From contig NZ_JXJU01000008.1 of the NCBI RefSeq assembly GCF_002441655.1, positions 1 to 64,000 of the forward strand: a DNA stretch of 64,000 nucleotides. The letters are read 5' to 3'. The notes beneath the pieces are model-generated. The model saw nothing but the letters and a program-made list of their open reading frames with translations. It made no database searches and was not told the DNA's origin. Source of the DNA: Lactococcus fujiensis JCM 16395 (GTDB lineage Bacteria; Bacillota; Bacilli; Lactobacillales; Streptococcaceae). Both the position numbers and the translations under genes were made by a program. Of the stretch, positions 34,937-43,704 are shown one piece after another (position 1 is the first letter of the stretch; every line of letters starts with the position of its first letter).

Positions 34937-35729
34937 CTGAAAATAATTTGTGATATTCAATTTGTGATCGGATTGTATTCAAATCAACTTCACCAGCATA
35001 GCCACCGATTATACCTCTACTAGTGTATTGTTGCATGGCATAATTTAAATCCGTTTTTGGAGAGGCATCCCAAGTCCCCGTATTGCGACCATAATCGGCC
35101 ATCCATATCGCGTCAAATTTACTTGTATTAATTTTATTTTGGGTAATAAACCAGTCTTGAGCATAAATACCAATTTTTTTGGCGCCTAATGAAACCATTT
35201 CAGAACGAAAGGCTTCAATACCACCATTCATATTGGTCATATTTGTTTCTTCAACGTCGAGCCAGTAATAAGTGGGGTGATAGGCCTTTGCATGTTCATA
35301 AAAGTTTCGTGCCTGCTGTTTCATTTCAGCATTCGTCTTACCAGTAACATAAGCATATACAGCGACGGGAACATTTCTTTTTTGTAGCTCAATGATGTGC
35401 GTTTTGTATGCTTTGTCTTCACCATCAGCTTTAGCCGAACCATCTTCTTTTCCGGGTGTTCCTTCGACGCGAATCACGGCACCAACAATTTGTTTAGCCA
35501 TAATATCATAATTAATGGTGCTAGGAATTTGCCAGCCTGAAAGGTCAATGACGGGTTTATTTAAATCAACCGTAGTATTTTGAATTCCTAGTGGCTTAAT
35601 CGTTTCATTTATCGTTTTCTCAGGCTGTATTCGAACCAGTCCTAAAAAGCCAACAAATGAGACCATTAAAATAATAAAGGAAACGGCTGCTAGGCTTTTT
35701 AATTTTCGTCTCATCTTTGGTTTCATCAT
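34926..35729 (-). CDS. Membrane-anchored GH25 muramidase (lysozyme-like)
   Basis: A 267-aa cell-wall hydrolase. An N-terminal helix (about residues 12-32) after a basic segment (KMRRKLKSL) anchors it outside the membrane. The GH25 barrel starts at VIDLSGWQIP (catalytic-face Asp), has the DxE pair in YWLDVEETN, and ends with MQQYTSRGIIGGYAGEVDLN. No cell-wall-binding repeats. A TGA-TAAAAT box lies only a few bases before the two ATGs, so this too may be nearly leaderless. Confidence 0.9.
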   Translation of the reverse strand: MMKPKMRRKLKSLAAVSFIILMVSFVGFLGLVRIQPEKTINETIKPLGIQNTTVDLNKPVIDLSGWQIPSTINYDIMAKQIVGAVIRVEGTPGKEDGSAKADGEDKAYKTHIIELQKRNVPVAVYAYVTGKTNAEMKQQARNFYEHAKAYHPTYYWLDVEETNMTNMNGGIEAFRSEMVSLGAKKIGIYAQDWFITQNKINTSKFDAIWMADYGRNTGTWDASPKTDLNYAMQQYTSRGIIGGYAGEVDLNTIRSQIEYHKLFSGKG

Positions 35730-35775
35730 TTCTATTTTATCAAAAATTTGAACAAAATTCTAAGCTGGCACTTTC

Positions 35776-36915
35776 TTAGGCATTAAAGTTATCATCTAAG
35801 AGAAAATCAGCGAATACCTCATTTCCTAGTTCGAAACCTTTATCAGTCAAACGAATGACTTTACGGTCGTCAACAATTAAACCACGGTCAATATATTTCG
35901 AAACAACGGCACCGTATAAATTGTTAAAATCAATGCCAAAACGTTGTTCAAATTCTGTCACGGAAACACCCGATTGTTTGCGAAGTCCTAAAAACATTTC
36001 TTCCTCAATTTGTTCTTTCTGACTCAAAAACTCCTCGTGAACGCGTTTATTTTCGGCTTCGATATAGTGGTGGACTGGTCCATGGTTCTTGTAGCGTACG
36101 CCATCCAAATACCCACTCGCACCGGCACCAATGCCATAATACTCTGCATTGTCCCAATAAGTCAAATTATGTTGACTTTCATAACCCGGTTTTCCAAAAT
36201 TTGATACTTCATAGTGATTGTAACCGTTTTTAGTTAGGCTGTCAATAATATATTCATACATATCAGCATTTTTATCTTCATTTGGTAATCTCAAAATCCC
36301 ACGACGTTGGCGATTCATGAAAACAGTATGATCCTCAAGGATCAAGCTATAAAGTGCAACATGAGGTAAATTCAAGGCCAATAGTTTTTGCAAATCTTCT
36401 TCAACCATTTCCATCGTTTGCCCAGGAAGTGCATAAATTAAATCAATTGTAATGTTTTCAAATCCGGCAGCGCGTAGTTTTTCGGTGGAGTCATAAACTT
36501 GTGCTTCAGTGTGTACCCGCCCAATTTTTTTTAGCAATCGATTGTTGAACGTTTGGACACCGAGTGAAACACGATTCACTGGAGATTGAGCCAACACTTC
36601 CACCATTTCATCAGACAAATCGCCAGGGTTTGCTTCAACTGTAAATTCAGAAAGATAGGATAAATCTAGGTTTTCTGTCAGAGCTGACAAGAGACGACGC
36701 ATTTGACGAGCTGTCAAAACGGTTGGCGTTCCACCACCAATATATAAAGTTTTTAAACGATGAATGTCATGTGCGTTAAACTCTTTAATGAGGGCGTCCA
36801 GGTAATCATCTACAGGTTGACCTTCCAAAAATACCTTTGCAAAATCGCAATAATAACAGATATGTGAACAAAATGGAATGTGAATATAGGCTGCTTGTGG
36901 CTTTTTCAAGTTCAA
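35776..36915 (-). CDS. hemW: Heme chaperone HemW (radical SAM)
   Basis: A 379-aa radical SAM protein, formerly annotated HemN-like coproporphyrinogen III oxidase. The cluster motif is CSHICYYCDF near residue 17 (CX3CX2C); GGGTPT follows. The C-terminal HemN domain includes YGIGAGASGYLDGVR. Length and lack of the HemN N-terminal extension fit HemW, which delivers heme to respiratory enzymes. A GTCAG-ag-CTGAC palindrome lies inside the gene (36677-36688). Confidence 0.9.
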   Translation of the reverse strand: MNLKKPQAAYIHIPFCSHICYYCDFAKVFLEGQPVDDYLDALIKEFNAHDIHRLKTLYIGGGTPTVLTARQMRRLLSALTENLDLSYLSEFTVEANPGDLSDEMVEVLAQSPVNRVSLGVQTFNNRLLKKIGRVHTEAQVYDSTEKLRAAGFENITIDLIYALPGQTMEMVEEDLQKLLALNLPHVALYSLILEDHTVFMNRQRRGILRLPNEDKNADMYEYIIDSLTKNGYNHYEVSNFGKPGYESQHNLTYWDNAEYYGIGAGASGYLDGVRYKNHGPVHHYIEAENKRVHEEFLSQKEQIEEEMFLGLRKQSGVSVTEFEQRFGIDFNNLYGAVVSKYIDRGLIVDDRKVIRLTDKGFELGNEVFADFLLDDNFNA

Positions 36916-36924
36916 TCTTCTTTC

Positions 36925-37524
36925 TTAACTTTTTTTAATCTTGTTTAATTGGTGATTCAATTGATATTTACGCCACTCGAATACGGCACAAAAAACGACG
37001 CCAATTAAAATTAAATAAATCGGAAAAGCAACTTCAGCAAATGTCCAATGATTAATCTCAGTAAAACTAGCCGATGCTGATACAACTGAACCTAAATAGA
37101 GCCAACCGTTTTCCGTTTCGGGAAACTTCCAGCCTTTAATCAAAGTAGGGAGTGCTGCCAACATATCAGAAGTCAATGAAAGCACAATCGCAATATTGGC
37201 ATCTTTCGACAAAAACCAAGCTACGAGGGAAAAAATGGAAAAGCCACCGCAAATGAGATCAAATCGAGTCATTTCCCAATAAGAAGTTTTATTAAAAAAT
37301 GAAGCGATAAAAATCAATAGGGGCCCTATACCAGAACCGAGTACAGGTAAAGCAGCCCAAGTGACACCAGAAGAAAATGCGGCAACAGCACTAATCAGGG
37401 GGGCAAGGGCCCATATCAGCCAAGTGACTTTATTAGGTTGTACGGTTCCTTTGATTGTTTCAATCAAATATAAAGCCGAAAATCCTAAACCTATTAATGA
37501 GCCGATAATTACAATGCTGTGCAT
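36925..37524 (-). CDS. Polytopic membrane protein of unknown function
   Basis: A 199-aa protein with about six hydrophobic helices. The repeated feature QPNKVTWLIWALAP resembles the P-x-x-x-T-W-x-x-W pattern of PQ-loop/SemiSWEET-like membrane proteins, but homology is not certain. It lies nine bases upstream of hemW on the same strand. The ATG has a GGAG site. No function is assigned. Confidence 0.65.
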   Translation of the reverse strand: MHSIVIIGSLIGLGFSALYLIETIKGTVQPNKVTWLIWALAPLISAVAAFSSGVTWAALPVLGSGIGPLLIFIASFFNKTSYWEMTRFDLICGGFSIFSLVAWFLSKDANIAIVLSLTSDMLAALPTLIKGWKFPETENGWLYLGSVVSASASFTEINHWTFAEVAFPIYLILIGVVFCAVFEWRKYQLNHQLNKIKKS

Positions 37525-37644
37525 TTTTTTCTCCTTTGTTTTTGAATTTCAAAATAAAAACGGTAGCCCATTTGCCAACCATTTCTATGCTATTTCTATT
37601 ATAACAAATTTACCACTGAAGCGGAAGATTGTGCCTTTTTAAGA

Positions 37645-38538
37645 TTAATCTGGAAAACGATAAGTTTGAATGCCAAAGTTATCATATGCTTGAAAATAAA
37701 GCGTTTTGGACTTCACATCAACGGCACTACGATAAATCGTGTAAGTGTCTGACCGACCGTCTGATTTAGGAACGGTTACACTATTTAAGATATGCCAAGT
37801 TTCAATCACATTCGATTTTTCGTTTATTGGTGTTATTGCCCTTTCTTTCAAAACAGTCGCACGGATAAAACGTGTTGTTGGCGTAAATCCACCTGGAAAG
37901 ACAGACTTTCCACTAAAATTACCTGATGAAATCTGATTAAGGCCTCGTTTTTCATCGGTCAAGTCCAAATAGTCGCCCAATTTTTCAATTTCACGTTCCA
38001 ATTTAGGAGCATTCGTCACTACTCCAATTGGATTTTCCTTGACTACAAGAATACCGTTAAGTGGTTCAATTGAAATTAAACGACCTGTGGGATCAGTTGC
38101 AGAAAAATGTAAATCTGCACGGCCATATTTATATAAGGCAAATTCATCAGTCATGAGCTGAACTTGATTCAATTTAACAATTACCTCAGCAACCGATTGG
38201 CAATTCCCCAGCAACCAAAGGACAAATTCAAATGGGGCAAGCGCAATTTTACCAGATTCTGCTTTTTGATTGTATTGAGAAGCATTAGAAAAAGTTAATT
38301 TTTGAACGGCAAGTCCAAATTCATTTACCCCATCCGAAATATCGGCATGTCGGTCAACAAAATTTCGACCAACACCCAAAATCGAATATGAATTTGTTAT
38401 TAAGTCATTATTAAACGATGAATGCCATTGGTAGTTTTTGGGGGCTGTTATTGGAGATGGTGCAAAAGCATGCCAGTCCATTGTACGTGCGAACAAAATG
38501 CCGCCATCGCTTGATTTCATTTGAATTGATGTACACAT
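37645..38538 (-). CDS. Choloylglycine hydrolase/penicillin V acylase-family Ntn hydrolase
   Basis: A 297-aa Ntn hydrolase that cleaves amide bonds. The mature protein must start with Cys2: MCTSIQMKSSDGG, followed by Arg18 and Asp21 in LFARTMDW, exactly the bile-salt hydrolase spacing. An Asn in VVTNAPKLE fits the oxyanion position. The true ATG is therefore 38538, not 38547; the earlier ATG lies inside the -10 box. Substrate (bile salts, penicillin V or N-acyl homoserine lactone-like amides) is undecided. Confidence 0.88.
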   Translation of the reverse strand: MCTSIQMKSSDGGILFARTMDWHAFAPSPITAPKNYQWHSSFNNDLITNSYSILGVGRNFVDRHADISDGVNEFGLAVQKLTFSNASQYNQKAESGKIALAPFEFVLWLLGNCQSVAEVIVKLNQVQLMTDEFALYKYGRADLHFSATDPTGRLISIEPLNGILVVKENPIGVVTNAPKLEREIEKLGDYLDLTDEKRGLNQISSGNFSGKSVFPGGFTPTTRFIRATVLKERAITPINEKSNVIETWHILNSVTVPKSDGRSDTYTIYRSAVDVKSKTLYFQAYDNFGIQTYRFPD

Positions 38539-38545
38539 AAATTCC

Positions 38546-38574
38546 ATTATACCCTATGTTAAGCAAATCAACAA
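38546..38574 (-). promoter_or_regulatory. Promoter of the Ntn hydrolase gene, predicted leaderless
   Basis: Minus-strand -35 TTGTTG (38569-38574), 17-bp spacer, -10 TATAAT (38546-38551). The ATG at 38538 is seven bases downstream, where transcription should begin. No ribosome site is possible. Confidence 0.7.
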
Positions 38575-38619
38575 CTTAATTATTCCAAAAATTAGAGTCA
38601 ATCGGACTGCTGAAAAGAA

Positions 38620-38646
38620 TAAAAAAAGCACTCTCGTGCTTATTTA
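38620..38646 (-). terminator. Terminator after tpiA
   Basis: Stem AAGCAC / GTGCTT with a 4-base loop followed by TTTTTTATT on the minus strand. Confidence 0.8.
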
Positions 38647-38648
38647 TT

Positions 38649-39410
38649 TTATTTATAGATATCAAGTAATCCAAGGAAGCTAGCTGCTTGAAGTGATGCT
38701 CCACCAACAAGTGCGCCATCAATGTTTTCTTTAGACATTAATTCTTCAACTGTTTCTGGTTTAACTGAACCACCGTATTGAATACGAACAGCTTCAGAAA
38801 CGTTTTTACCGTAAAGTTTTTCAACAACTGAACGGACAACGCCACAAGTTTCGTCAGCAATTTCAGCTGTCGCAGTTTTACCAGTCCCGATAGCCCAAAT
38901 TGGTTCGTAAGCGATGACCATAGATGAAACTTGTTCAGCTGTCAAACCTTTGAGACCAGCTTCAATTTGTCCTGAAACCCATTCTGCTGTTTTGCCAGCT
39001 TCAAAAGTCTCAAGTGTTTCACCACAACAAAGAATTGGTGTTACACCAGCAGCAAACAAAGCATGTGCTTTTTTATTGATGTCTTCATCTGTTTCGTGGA
39101 AATATTCGCGACGTTCTGAGTGACCAATAATAGAATATTCAATTCCTTCGTCTGCGAGTGCTTTAGGTGATGTTTCACCTGTGAACGCACCTGAATTTTC
39201 GAAGTAAACATTTTCTGCAGAAACTTTAAGTGGGTTATTGCCACGATGGTGTACCAATGGAATGAGGTACATCGCAGGTGCAGCGATAGCAACTTCTACT
39301 TTGTCTTCTGATGGCAATTTACCGTCGATTTCGGCCAAGAATGCAAGTGTTTCCTTAAGATTCTTGTTGAGTTTCCAGTTCCCTGCGATAATAGGTTTAC
39401 GTGATGACAT
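38649..39410 (-). CDS. tpiA: Triosephosphate isomerase
   Basis: A 253-aa glycolytic TIM-barrel enzyme interconverting dihydroxyacetone phosphate and glyceraldehyde 3-phosphate. Asn/Lys lie in AGNWKLN, the catalytic His in IIGHSERRE, the catalytic Glu in [13 protein letters not shown]. The start at 39410 has a GGAG site and gives the family N-terminus [11 protein letters not shown]; the frame is open further upstream. A perfect hairpin AAAACACG / CGTGTTTT lies about 50-70 bases upstream in the presumed leader. G+C-richer codon use fits high expression. Confidence 0.96.
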   Translation of the reverse strand: MSSRKPIIAGNWKLNKNLKETLAFLAEIDGKLPSEDKVEVAIAAPAMYLIPLVHHRGNNPLKVSAENVYFENSGAFTGETSPKALADEGIEYSIIGHSERREYFHETDEDINKKAHALFAAGVTPILCCGETLETFEAGKTAEWVSGQIEAGLKGLTAEQVSSMVIAYEPIWAIGTGKTATAEIADETCGVVRSVVEKLYGKNVSEAVRIQYGGSVKPETVEELMSKENIDGALVGGASLQAASFLGLLDIYK

Positions 39411-39585
39411 TGAGTGTTTCTCCTTTTTAACTTTGTAAGGCAAAGTTTATGTCCTTAAAACACGATTAACGTGTTTTCAATTTTAAGCCTTTCAGCTCAT
39501 CTTTACATTATAATTTTATCACAAACTTAGCATTTTGTCAGCCATGAATGTTCTTTGATTCAGATAAAAGCGGTTTTATTTCTGG

Positions 39586-40539
39586 TTAAATTTGATGTTT
39601 GATGGAACTAAAGTTCTCTTTCAAAATAGCCGCTGATTTTTTGTAAGCCGTAGCTTCTTTTTCAGATAATTCAACCTCAAATATTTCACGGACCCCATTT
39701 TTACCAATCACACAAGGTGCTCCTATATAGACGTCTTTGATGCCATAATGACCTGTCATGTAAGCTGAAACAGGTAGGAGGGCTTGCTCATTTCGAGTAA
39801 TGGCAACCGTCAGGCGGGCTAAAACTGAAGCAATTCCGTAAGAGGTGTTCCCTTTTCCATTGAAGATATCAAAACCAATCTCTCGAACCCGATTATCAAA
39901 ATAGTCAAAGTCGGCCAGTTTAGATTCTGGATGCCGTTCAAGCCACTTTGTCAAAGGTAATGAGCCAATTGACAGATTTGACCAAGCTGCAAAACTGCTG
40001 TTCCCATGTTCACCTAGTACATAGCCGTGAATGTTTTTCGGATCCACGACCACCTCTTCAGCAATCATATCACGTAAGCGTGCCGTTTCAAGCAATGTAC
40101 CAGTCCCAATAACTTGACCTTTGGGCAGGCCAGATACTTCTGCAATCACTTGAGAAATAACATCAACTGGATTCGATGCGACTAGAAAAACACCATTAAA
40201 GCCGGATGCCATGACACGCTCAGTAATTGATTTAATCATGGAGACATTCGCTTCGAGGAGTTTCAAACGATCCATATCCCCGTCAAAAGTCGCGGCGCGT
40301 GCATTAGCAGTGATGACAACAATATCGGCATTTTGACAAGTCTCGTAGTCAGCTGAATAAATCTGTTTGGCTGAAGACTTGAGATAAGGGAGAGAATGGC
40401 GCAAATCCCATGCATTGGCTTCAGTTCTTTCTTTGTTAATGTCAATGATGGCAATTTCATCAATTAAATCTGCTGCCACCAGTGTATTGGCATAAGTCAT
40501 TCCTACTGCACCTGCCCCGATTATTGCTACTTTTGTCAC
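39586..40539 (-). CDS. L-lactate/L-2-hydroxyisocaproate dehydrogenase-family enzyme
   Basis: A 317-aa NAD-dependent 2-hydroxyacid dehydrogenase of the LDH/MDH superfamily. The dinucleotide motif is IIGAGAVGMTYA, the catalytic His lies in GEHGNSS, and Arg/Asp in ETARLRDM. The substrate loop is FDGDMDRLKLLE instead of the usual QKPGETRLDLV of lactococcal Ldh, and GTGTLLETAR with NGKGNTSYG recalls L-HicDH. It may prefer larger 2-ketoacids. It starts at GTG after GGAG. It is not the las operon ldh, as pfk and pyk are absent. Confidence 0.82.
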   Translation of the reverse strand: MTKVAIIGAGAVGMTYANTLVAADLIDEIAIIDINKERTEANAWDLRHSLPYLKSSAKQIYSADYETCQNADIVVITANARAATFDGDMDRLKLLEANVSMIKSITERVMASGFNGVFLVASNPVDVISQVIAEVSGLPKGQVIGTGTLLETARLRDMIAEEVVVDPKNIHGYVLGEHGNSSFAAWSNLSIGSLPLTKWLERHPESKLADFDYFDNRVREIGFDIFNGKGNTSYGIASVLARLTVAITRNEQALLPVSAYMTGHYGIKDVYIGAPCVIGKNGVREIFEVELSEKEATAYKKSAAILKENFSSIKHQI

Positions 40540-40571
40540 TTCTATCTCCTTTTTTCTTAATCTCTAGTGTC

Positions 40572-41477
40572 TTATTCAACGGTAAATTTTCGAGCGACGA
40601 TTTCATCATCTTTCATTTGTTTGATAAGTTCATCCATCCCATTAAACTTGACCATATCGCGAATTTTATCCAACCAATATACAGTCAGATTTTCACCATA
40701 AATATCCAAATCAAAATCAAAAACATGGACTTCGATCGTTTTCTCTTTCACATTGAAAGTTTCATTATATCCTATTGATGCAAAGCCTCGATGACGCTCA
40801 CCTTGAATCAGAACATCGACCACATAAACGCCGGCCGACGGAATACGAATATAATCCTTGATGACCAGGTTGGCGGTTGGATAACCTAATTGGCGACCAC
40901 GGGCATAGCCGTGGACTACTAGACCAGTGGTTTCGTAGGAATAGCCTAATAATTGATTGGCCTTTTTAACATGACCTGCTTCAATTTCTTTCCTAATCCG
41001 AGTCGACGAAATTTTTTCATCGTCCTCTGAAACTTGAGGAATTTGTATGACACGAAAAGCTTCGGTGGACTCCATCTGCTTCATATCTGAACCTGTTTTA
41101 TGATCAAATCCAGTGATAATCACTTTAGGATGAAATCTTGATAAAATTTGTTGGCTAAATTCTGTCCGCGTTAATTTCGCAAAAGCTGAGGTCATATTTT
41201 TAAAAACTAAGTAATCAACCCCATTTTCAGCAAATAGTTCCGCACGTTTTTTATCGCTCGTCAACTTCAATAACATTTCAGGTTCAAATTTTTCAAAAGT
41301 TAATGATGGCTTTTCAGGAAATGTGAGGACCACGATTTTTAAATTTAACACTTTAGCTACTTTTCGTGCTTCATTGAATAAAGCTTGGTGACCTCGGTGT
41401 AAGCCGTCAAAATAACCTAAAACAAGAACAGATTCATGATCAAATTTTAAATTATCATCAAATTCTAATATTTCCAT
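40572..41477 (-). CDS. ribF: Bifunctional riboflavin kinase/FAD synthetase RibF
   Basis: A 301-aa enzyme that makes FMN and FAD. The N-terminal adenylyltransferase domain has VLGYFDGLHRGHQAL and SSTRIRKEI; the C-terminal kinase domain has GRQLGYPTANL. The ORF is open much further upstream inside truB, but the ATG at 41477 has a GGAGAAGG site directly after the truB stop. The truB-ribF order is standard in Firmicutes. Confidence 0.93.
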   Translation of the reverse strand: MEILEFDDNLKFDHESVLVLGYFDGLHRGHQALFNEARKVAKVLNLKIVVLTFPEKPSLTFEKFEPEMLLKLTSDKKRAELFAENGVDYLVFKNMTSAFAKLTRTEFSQQILSRFHPKVIITGFDHKTGSDMKQMESTEAFRVIQIPQVSEDDEKISSTRIRKEIEAGHVKKANQLLGYSYETTGLVVHGYARGRQLGYPTANLVIKDYIRIPSAGVYVVDVLIQGERHRGFASIGYNETFNVKEKTIEVHVFDFDLDIYGENLTVYWLDKIRDMVKFNGMDELIKQMKDDEIVARKFTVE

Positions 41478-41490
41478 TACCTTCTCCATA

Positions 41491-42420
41491 TCAACCAAAC
41501 ACTTTATTTGGTTTCCAAATTCCTTCTTTTTCAGGGTGTCGCATATAAACTGCCACAAGTTTACCATCGTAAAGGGCAGCAAATCTTTCTGCTTTCAGTG
41601 CCGACAATTTCGTAAATTCAGCCTCGGAAAATTTTTTGCCTACGCGAGCAGCTTCCATCTGATCCAATGATAAGTCAATTTGTGGCAAATCCGAAACAGC
41701 ATATCCAATGGGATAAATGAGTTCGGAAAGTTTTCCAGTATCACGATAGCTCTCAATCTGCTCTAAAGTCACAGCCTCTTCAATTTTGAGTCCGTTTGCT
41801 GCTGTACGCTGAAGTTTAGACATGTGCCCTTCAAGACCCAATGCTTTAGCCAAATCAACTGAAAGCGTACGAACATAAGTTCCTTTTGAGCAAGAAACGC
41901 GAAAAGTAAAGGATTCCGTTTTATTTACCGAGTCATAGACAACTGGACTCGTTCGTACAAATTCATGAATATTAATGGTTCTTTTGGGCCGATCAATGGT
42001 CACCCCTTGTCGAGCATATTCGTAGAGTTTTTTCCCATTTATTTTGACCGCCGAATACATTGGCGGTGTTTGCTGAATTAGTCCGACAAACTTTTCCATG
42101 GCCGTATCTATTTCAGAAGCAGGTATTTCATTTTCGAGCGGGCTTTTGGAAATTATTTTACCTTGCGCATCTTCCGTATCGGTCGAAAAACCAAGTGTCA
42201 CTTCTCCCTCATAGACTTTCCCTGCAGCTTCCATATATTCGAGTAAACGGGTAGCTTTACCAACAGCAATTGGAAGAACGCCCGTTACTTCTGGGTCCAA
42301 TGTTCCTCCATGGCCGATTTTTTTTGTTTTTAATAGGCCTCGAAGTTTTGCAACGACATCAAACGATGTCCAACCTGCCTCTTTATAGACATTTAATATT
42401 CCATTCAAATTTTCGTTCAT
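41491..42420 (-). CDS. truB: tRNA pseudouridine(55) synthase TruB
   Basis: A 309-aa enzyme that converts U55 of the T-loop in all tRNAs to pseudouridine. The catalytic Asp lies in GGTLDPEVTGVLPIAVG. A PUA-like C-terminal segment with LYDGKLVAVYM follows. There are two adjacent ATGs (42423 and 42420); the second lies seven bases after a TATAAT, so a leaderless mRNA would begin there. Followed by ribF. Confidence 0.93.
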   Translation of the reverse strand: MNENLNGILNVYKEAGWTSFDVVAKLRGLLKTKKIGHGGTLDPEVTGVLPIAVGKATRLLEYMEAAGKVYEGEVTLGFSTDTEDAQGKIISKSPLENEIPASEIDTAMEKFVGLIQQTPPMYSAVKINGKKLYEYARQGVTIDRPKRTINIHEFVRTSPVVYDSVNKTESFTFRVSCSKGTYVRTLSVDLAKALGLEGHMSKLQRTAANGLKIEEAVTLEQIESYRDTGKLSELIYPIGYAVSDLPQIDLSLDQMEAARVGKKFSEAEFTKLSALKAERFAALYDGKLVAVYMRHPEKEGIWKPNKVFG

Positions 42421-42427
42421 CATTGAA

Positions 42428-42436
42428 ATTATATCA
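42428..42436 (-). promoter_or_regulatory. truB extended -10 promoter, predicted leaderless, with adjacent inverted repeat
   Basis: TGA-TATAAT on the minus strand (hexamer 42428-42433). An inverted repeat CTCGATT / AATCGAG occupies the -20 to -45 region and could be an operator; it is not followed by Ts in either direction. Confidence 0.6.
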
Positions 42437-42475
42437 TTTTTTTGCTCGATTTTACGTAATCGAGTTGTTCATATA

Positions 42476-42532
42476 AAAAACCCAGTCTAAATTCAATCTG
42501 CTTCAGAATTTAAACTGAGTCTCTTTTTAGTA
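42476..42532 (-). terminator. Terminator after VOC-family gene
   Basis: Long imperfect stem CTCAGTTTAAATTC / GAATTTAGACTGGG followed by TTTTTT on the minus strand. Confidence 0.8.
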
Positions 42533-42536
42533 ATTC

Positions 42537-43004
42537 TTATTCTGCTGTACCTAATGTTTGTGAAAGTTGAGAATAAGGTTGCGCATGGAGCATCCATTGA
42601 ACGCCAAATTCGTCGGTAAAGTCTCCCATTGCACCACCCCAGAATTGTTCTTCAAATGGTAAATTAATTGTGACGCGACCACTATTTGCAACAAGATTCC
42701 AAAATATTTTTGCTTCAGTCATTGCTTTCTCGTCTTCTGAATTCAATTCAAGTAAGATTGAAACACCGGTATAGCTTAAATGATCTCCTCTAAAATTGTC
42801 TGCCGCCATAATTGTTGTACCAAGTACGTCAAACTGGCTATGCATGGTCATTTCAGAAGCTTTTTCAACAGGGACACCAAATTGTTCAGCTTGTTCTTCC
42901 GAAACCGGGATTCGATGAATGTTGGTGGCAGCAAGCACTTCCTTATAATAATCCAGTGCTTTTTTTGTATTGTTCAGTGCTAAATATGGATGAACAGTTG
43001 TCAT
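42537..43004 (-). CDS. VOC-family (PhnB-like) protein
   Basis: A 155-aa protein of the glyoxalase/extradiol-dioxygenase (VOC) superfamily, PhnB-like group. It begins with HPYLALNNTKKALDYYKEVL and ends with GDFTDEFGVQWML, the standard PhnB beta-alpha-beta repeats. The enzymatic role of this group is unknown and not linked to phosphonate use here. Single gene with own terminator. Confidence 0.85.
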   Translation of the reverse strand: MTTVHPYLALNNTKKALDYYKEVLAATNIHRIPVSEEQAEQFGVPVEKASEMTMHSQFDVLGTTIMAADNFRGDHLSYTGVSILLELNSEDEKAMTEAKIFWNLVANSGRVTINLPFEEQFWGGAMGDFTDEFGVQWMLHAQPYSQLSQTLGTAE

Positions 43005-43037
43005 GTAAGAACCTCCAAAAGTGTTTTTGTCACAATG

Positions 43038-43066
43038 AAAAAGCTGTCATTAATGACAGCTTTATT
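43038..43066 (-). terminator. Terminator after tag
   Basis: Perfect stem AAAGCTGTCA / TGACAGCTTT on loop TTAA with T runs. It includes GTCATTAATGAC, the same 12-mer as in the gatD terminator at 56940. Confidence 0.85.
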
Positions 43067-43084
43067 TTATCACAAGGAAACGGT

Positions 43085-43657
43085 TTAATCTACTAATTCA
43101 GCGTACTTAAAGCAAGTTTCAACATGATCATTGATAACTCCTATGGCTTGTAAGTAAGCATAAATTACCGTCGAGCCAGTAAATTTGAAACCGCGCTTTT
43201 TCATATCCTTGCTCATCCGGTCAGAGAGTTCATTTGTCGCGGGTACTTTTGATTCATCCTGAATACGATGTTGTTCAACTTTTCCTGATGTGAATGACCA
43301 AATGTATGCGTCAAATGAGCCCCATTCTGCTTGAATTTCTAAAACTTTACGAGCGTTATTGATGGCAGCATTTACTTTTAATTTATTCCGAATTATTCCA
43401 GAGTTCTGCAATAGCTCGGCTACTTTCTCTTGCCCATAATTCGCAACTTTATCCAATTGAAATTGATCAAAAGCCACATAAAAATTTTCTTGCTTATTTA
43501 AAATTGTGTTCCAAGATAAACCAGCTTGATTCATATCTAAAACCAATTTTGCAAACAATTCTTGGTCATCATGTAATGGTGTCCCCCAAAATTCATCATG
43601 ATATTTCATCATCTTTTCAGAAGACTGACACCACTTGCATCGCGTTTGAATTTCCAT
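43085..43657 (-). CDS. tag: DNA-3-methyladenine glycosylase I
   Basis: A 190-aa base-excision repair enzyme removing 3-methyladenine. The zinc snap is visible: Cys in QTRCKWC, His in MKYHDEFWG, and His/Cys in VNDHVETCFKY at the C-terminus. QAGLSWNTIL and GFKFTGSTVIYAYLQA are family signatures. The ATG at 43657 has a GAGG site; an upstream in-frame GTG is less likely. Confidence 0.93.
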   Translation of the reverse strand: MEIQTRCKWCQSSEKMMKYHDEFWGTPLHDDQELFAKLVLDMNQAGLSWNTILNKQENFYVAFDQFQLDKVANYGQEKVAELLQNSGIIRNKLKVNAAINNARKVLEIQAEWGSFDAYIWSFTSGKVEQHRIQDESKVPATNELSDRMSKDMKKRGFKFTGSTVIYAYLQAIGVINDHVETCFKYAELVD

Positions 43658-43704
43658 TTTCTGCCTCACTTAAAATTAATATACATAATTTAATTTATGT
43701 ATAT

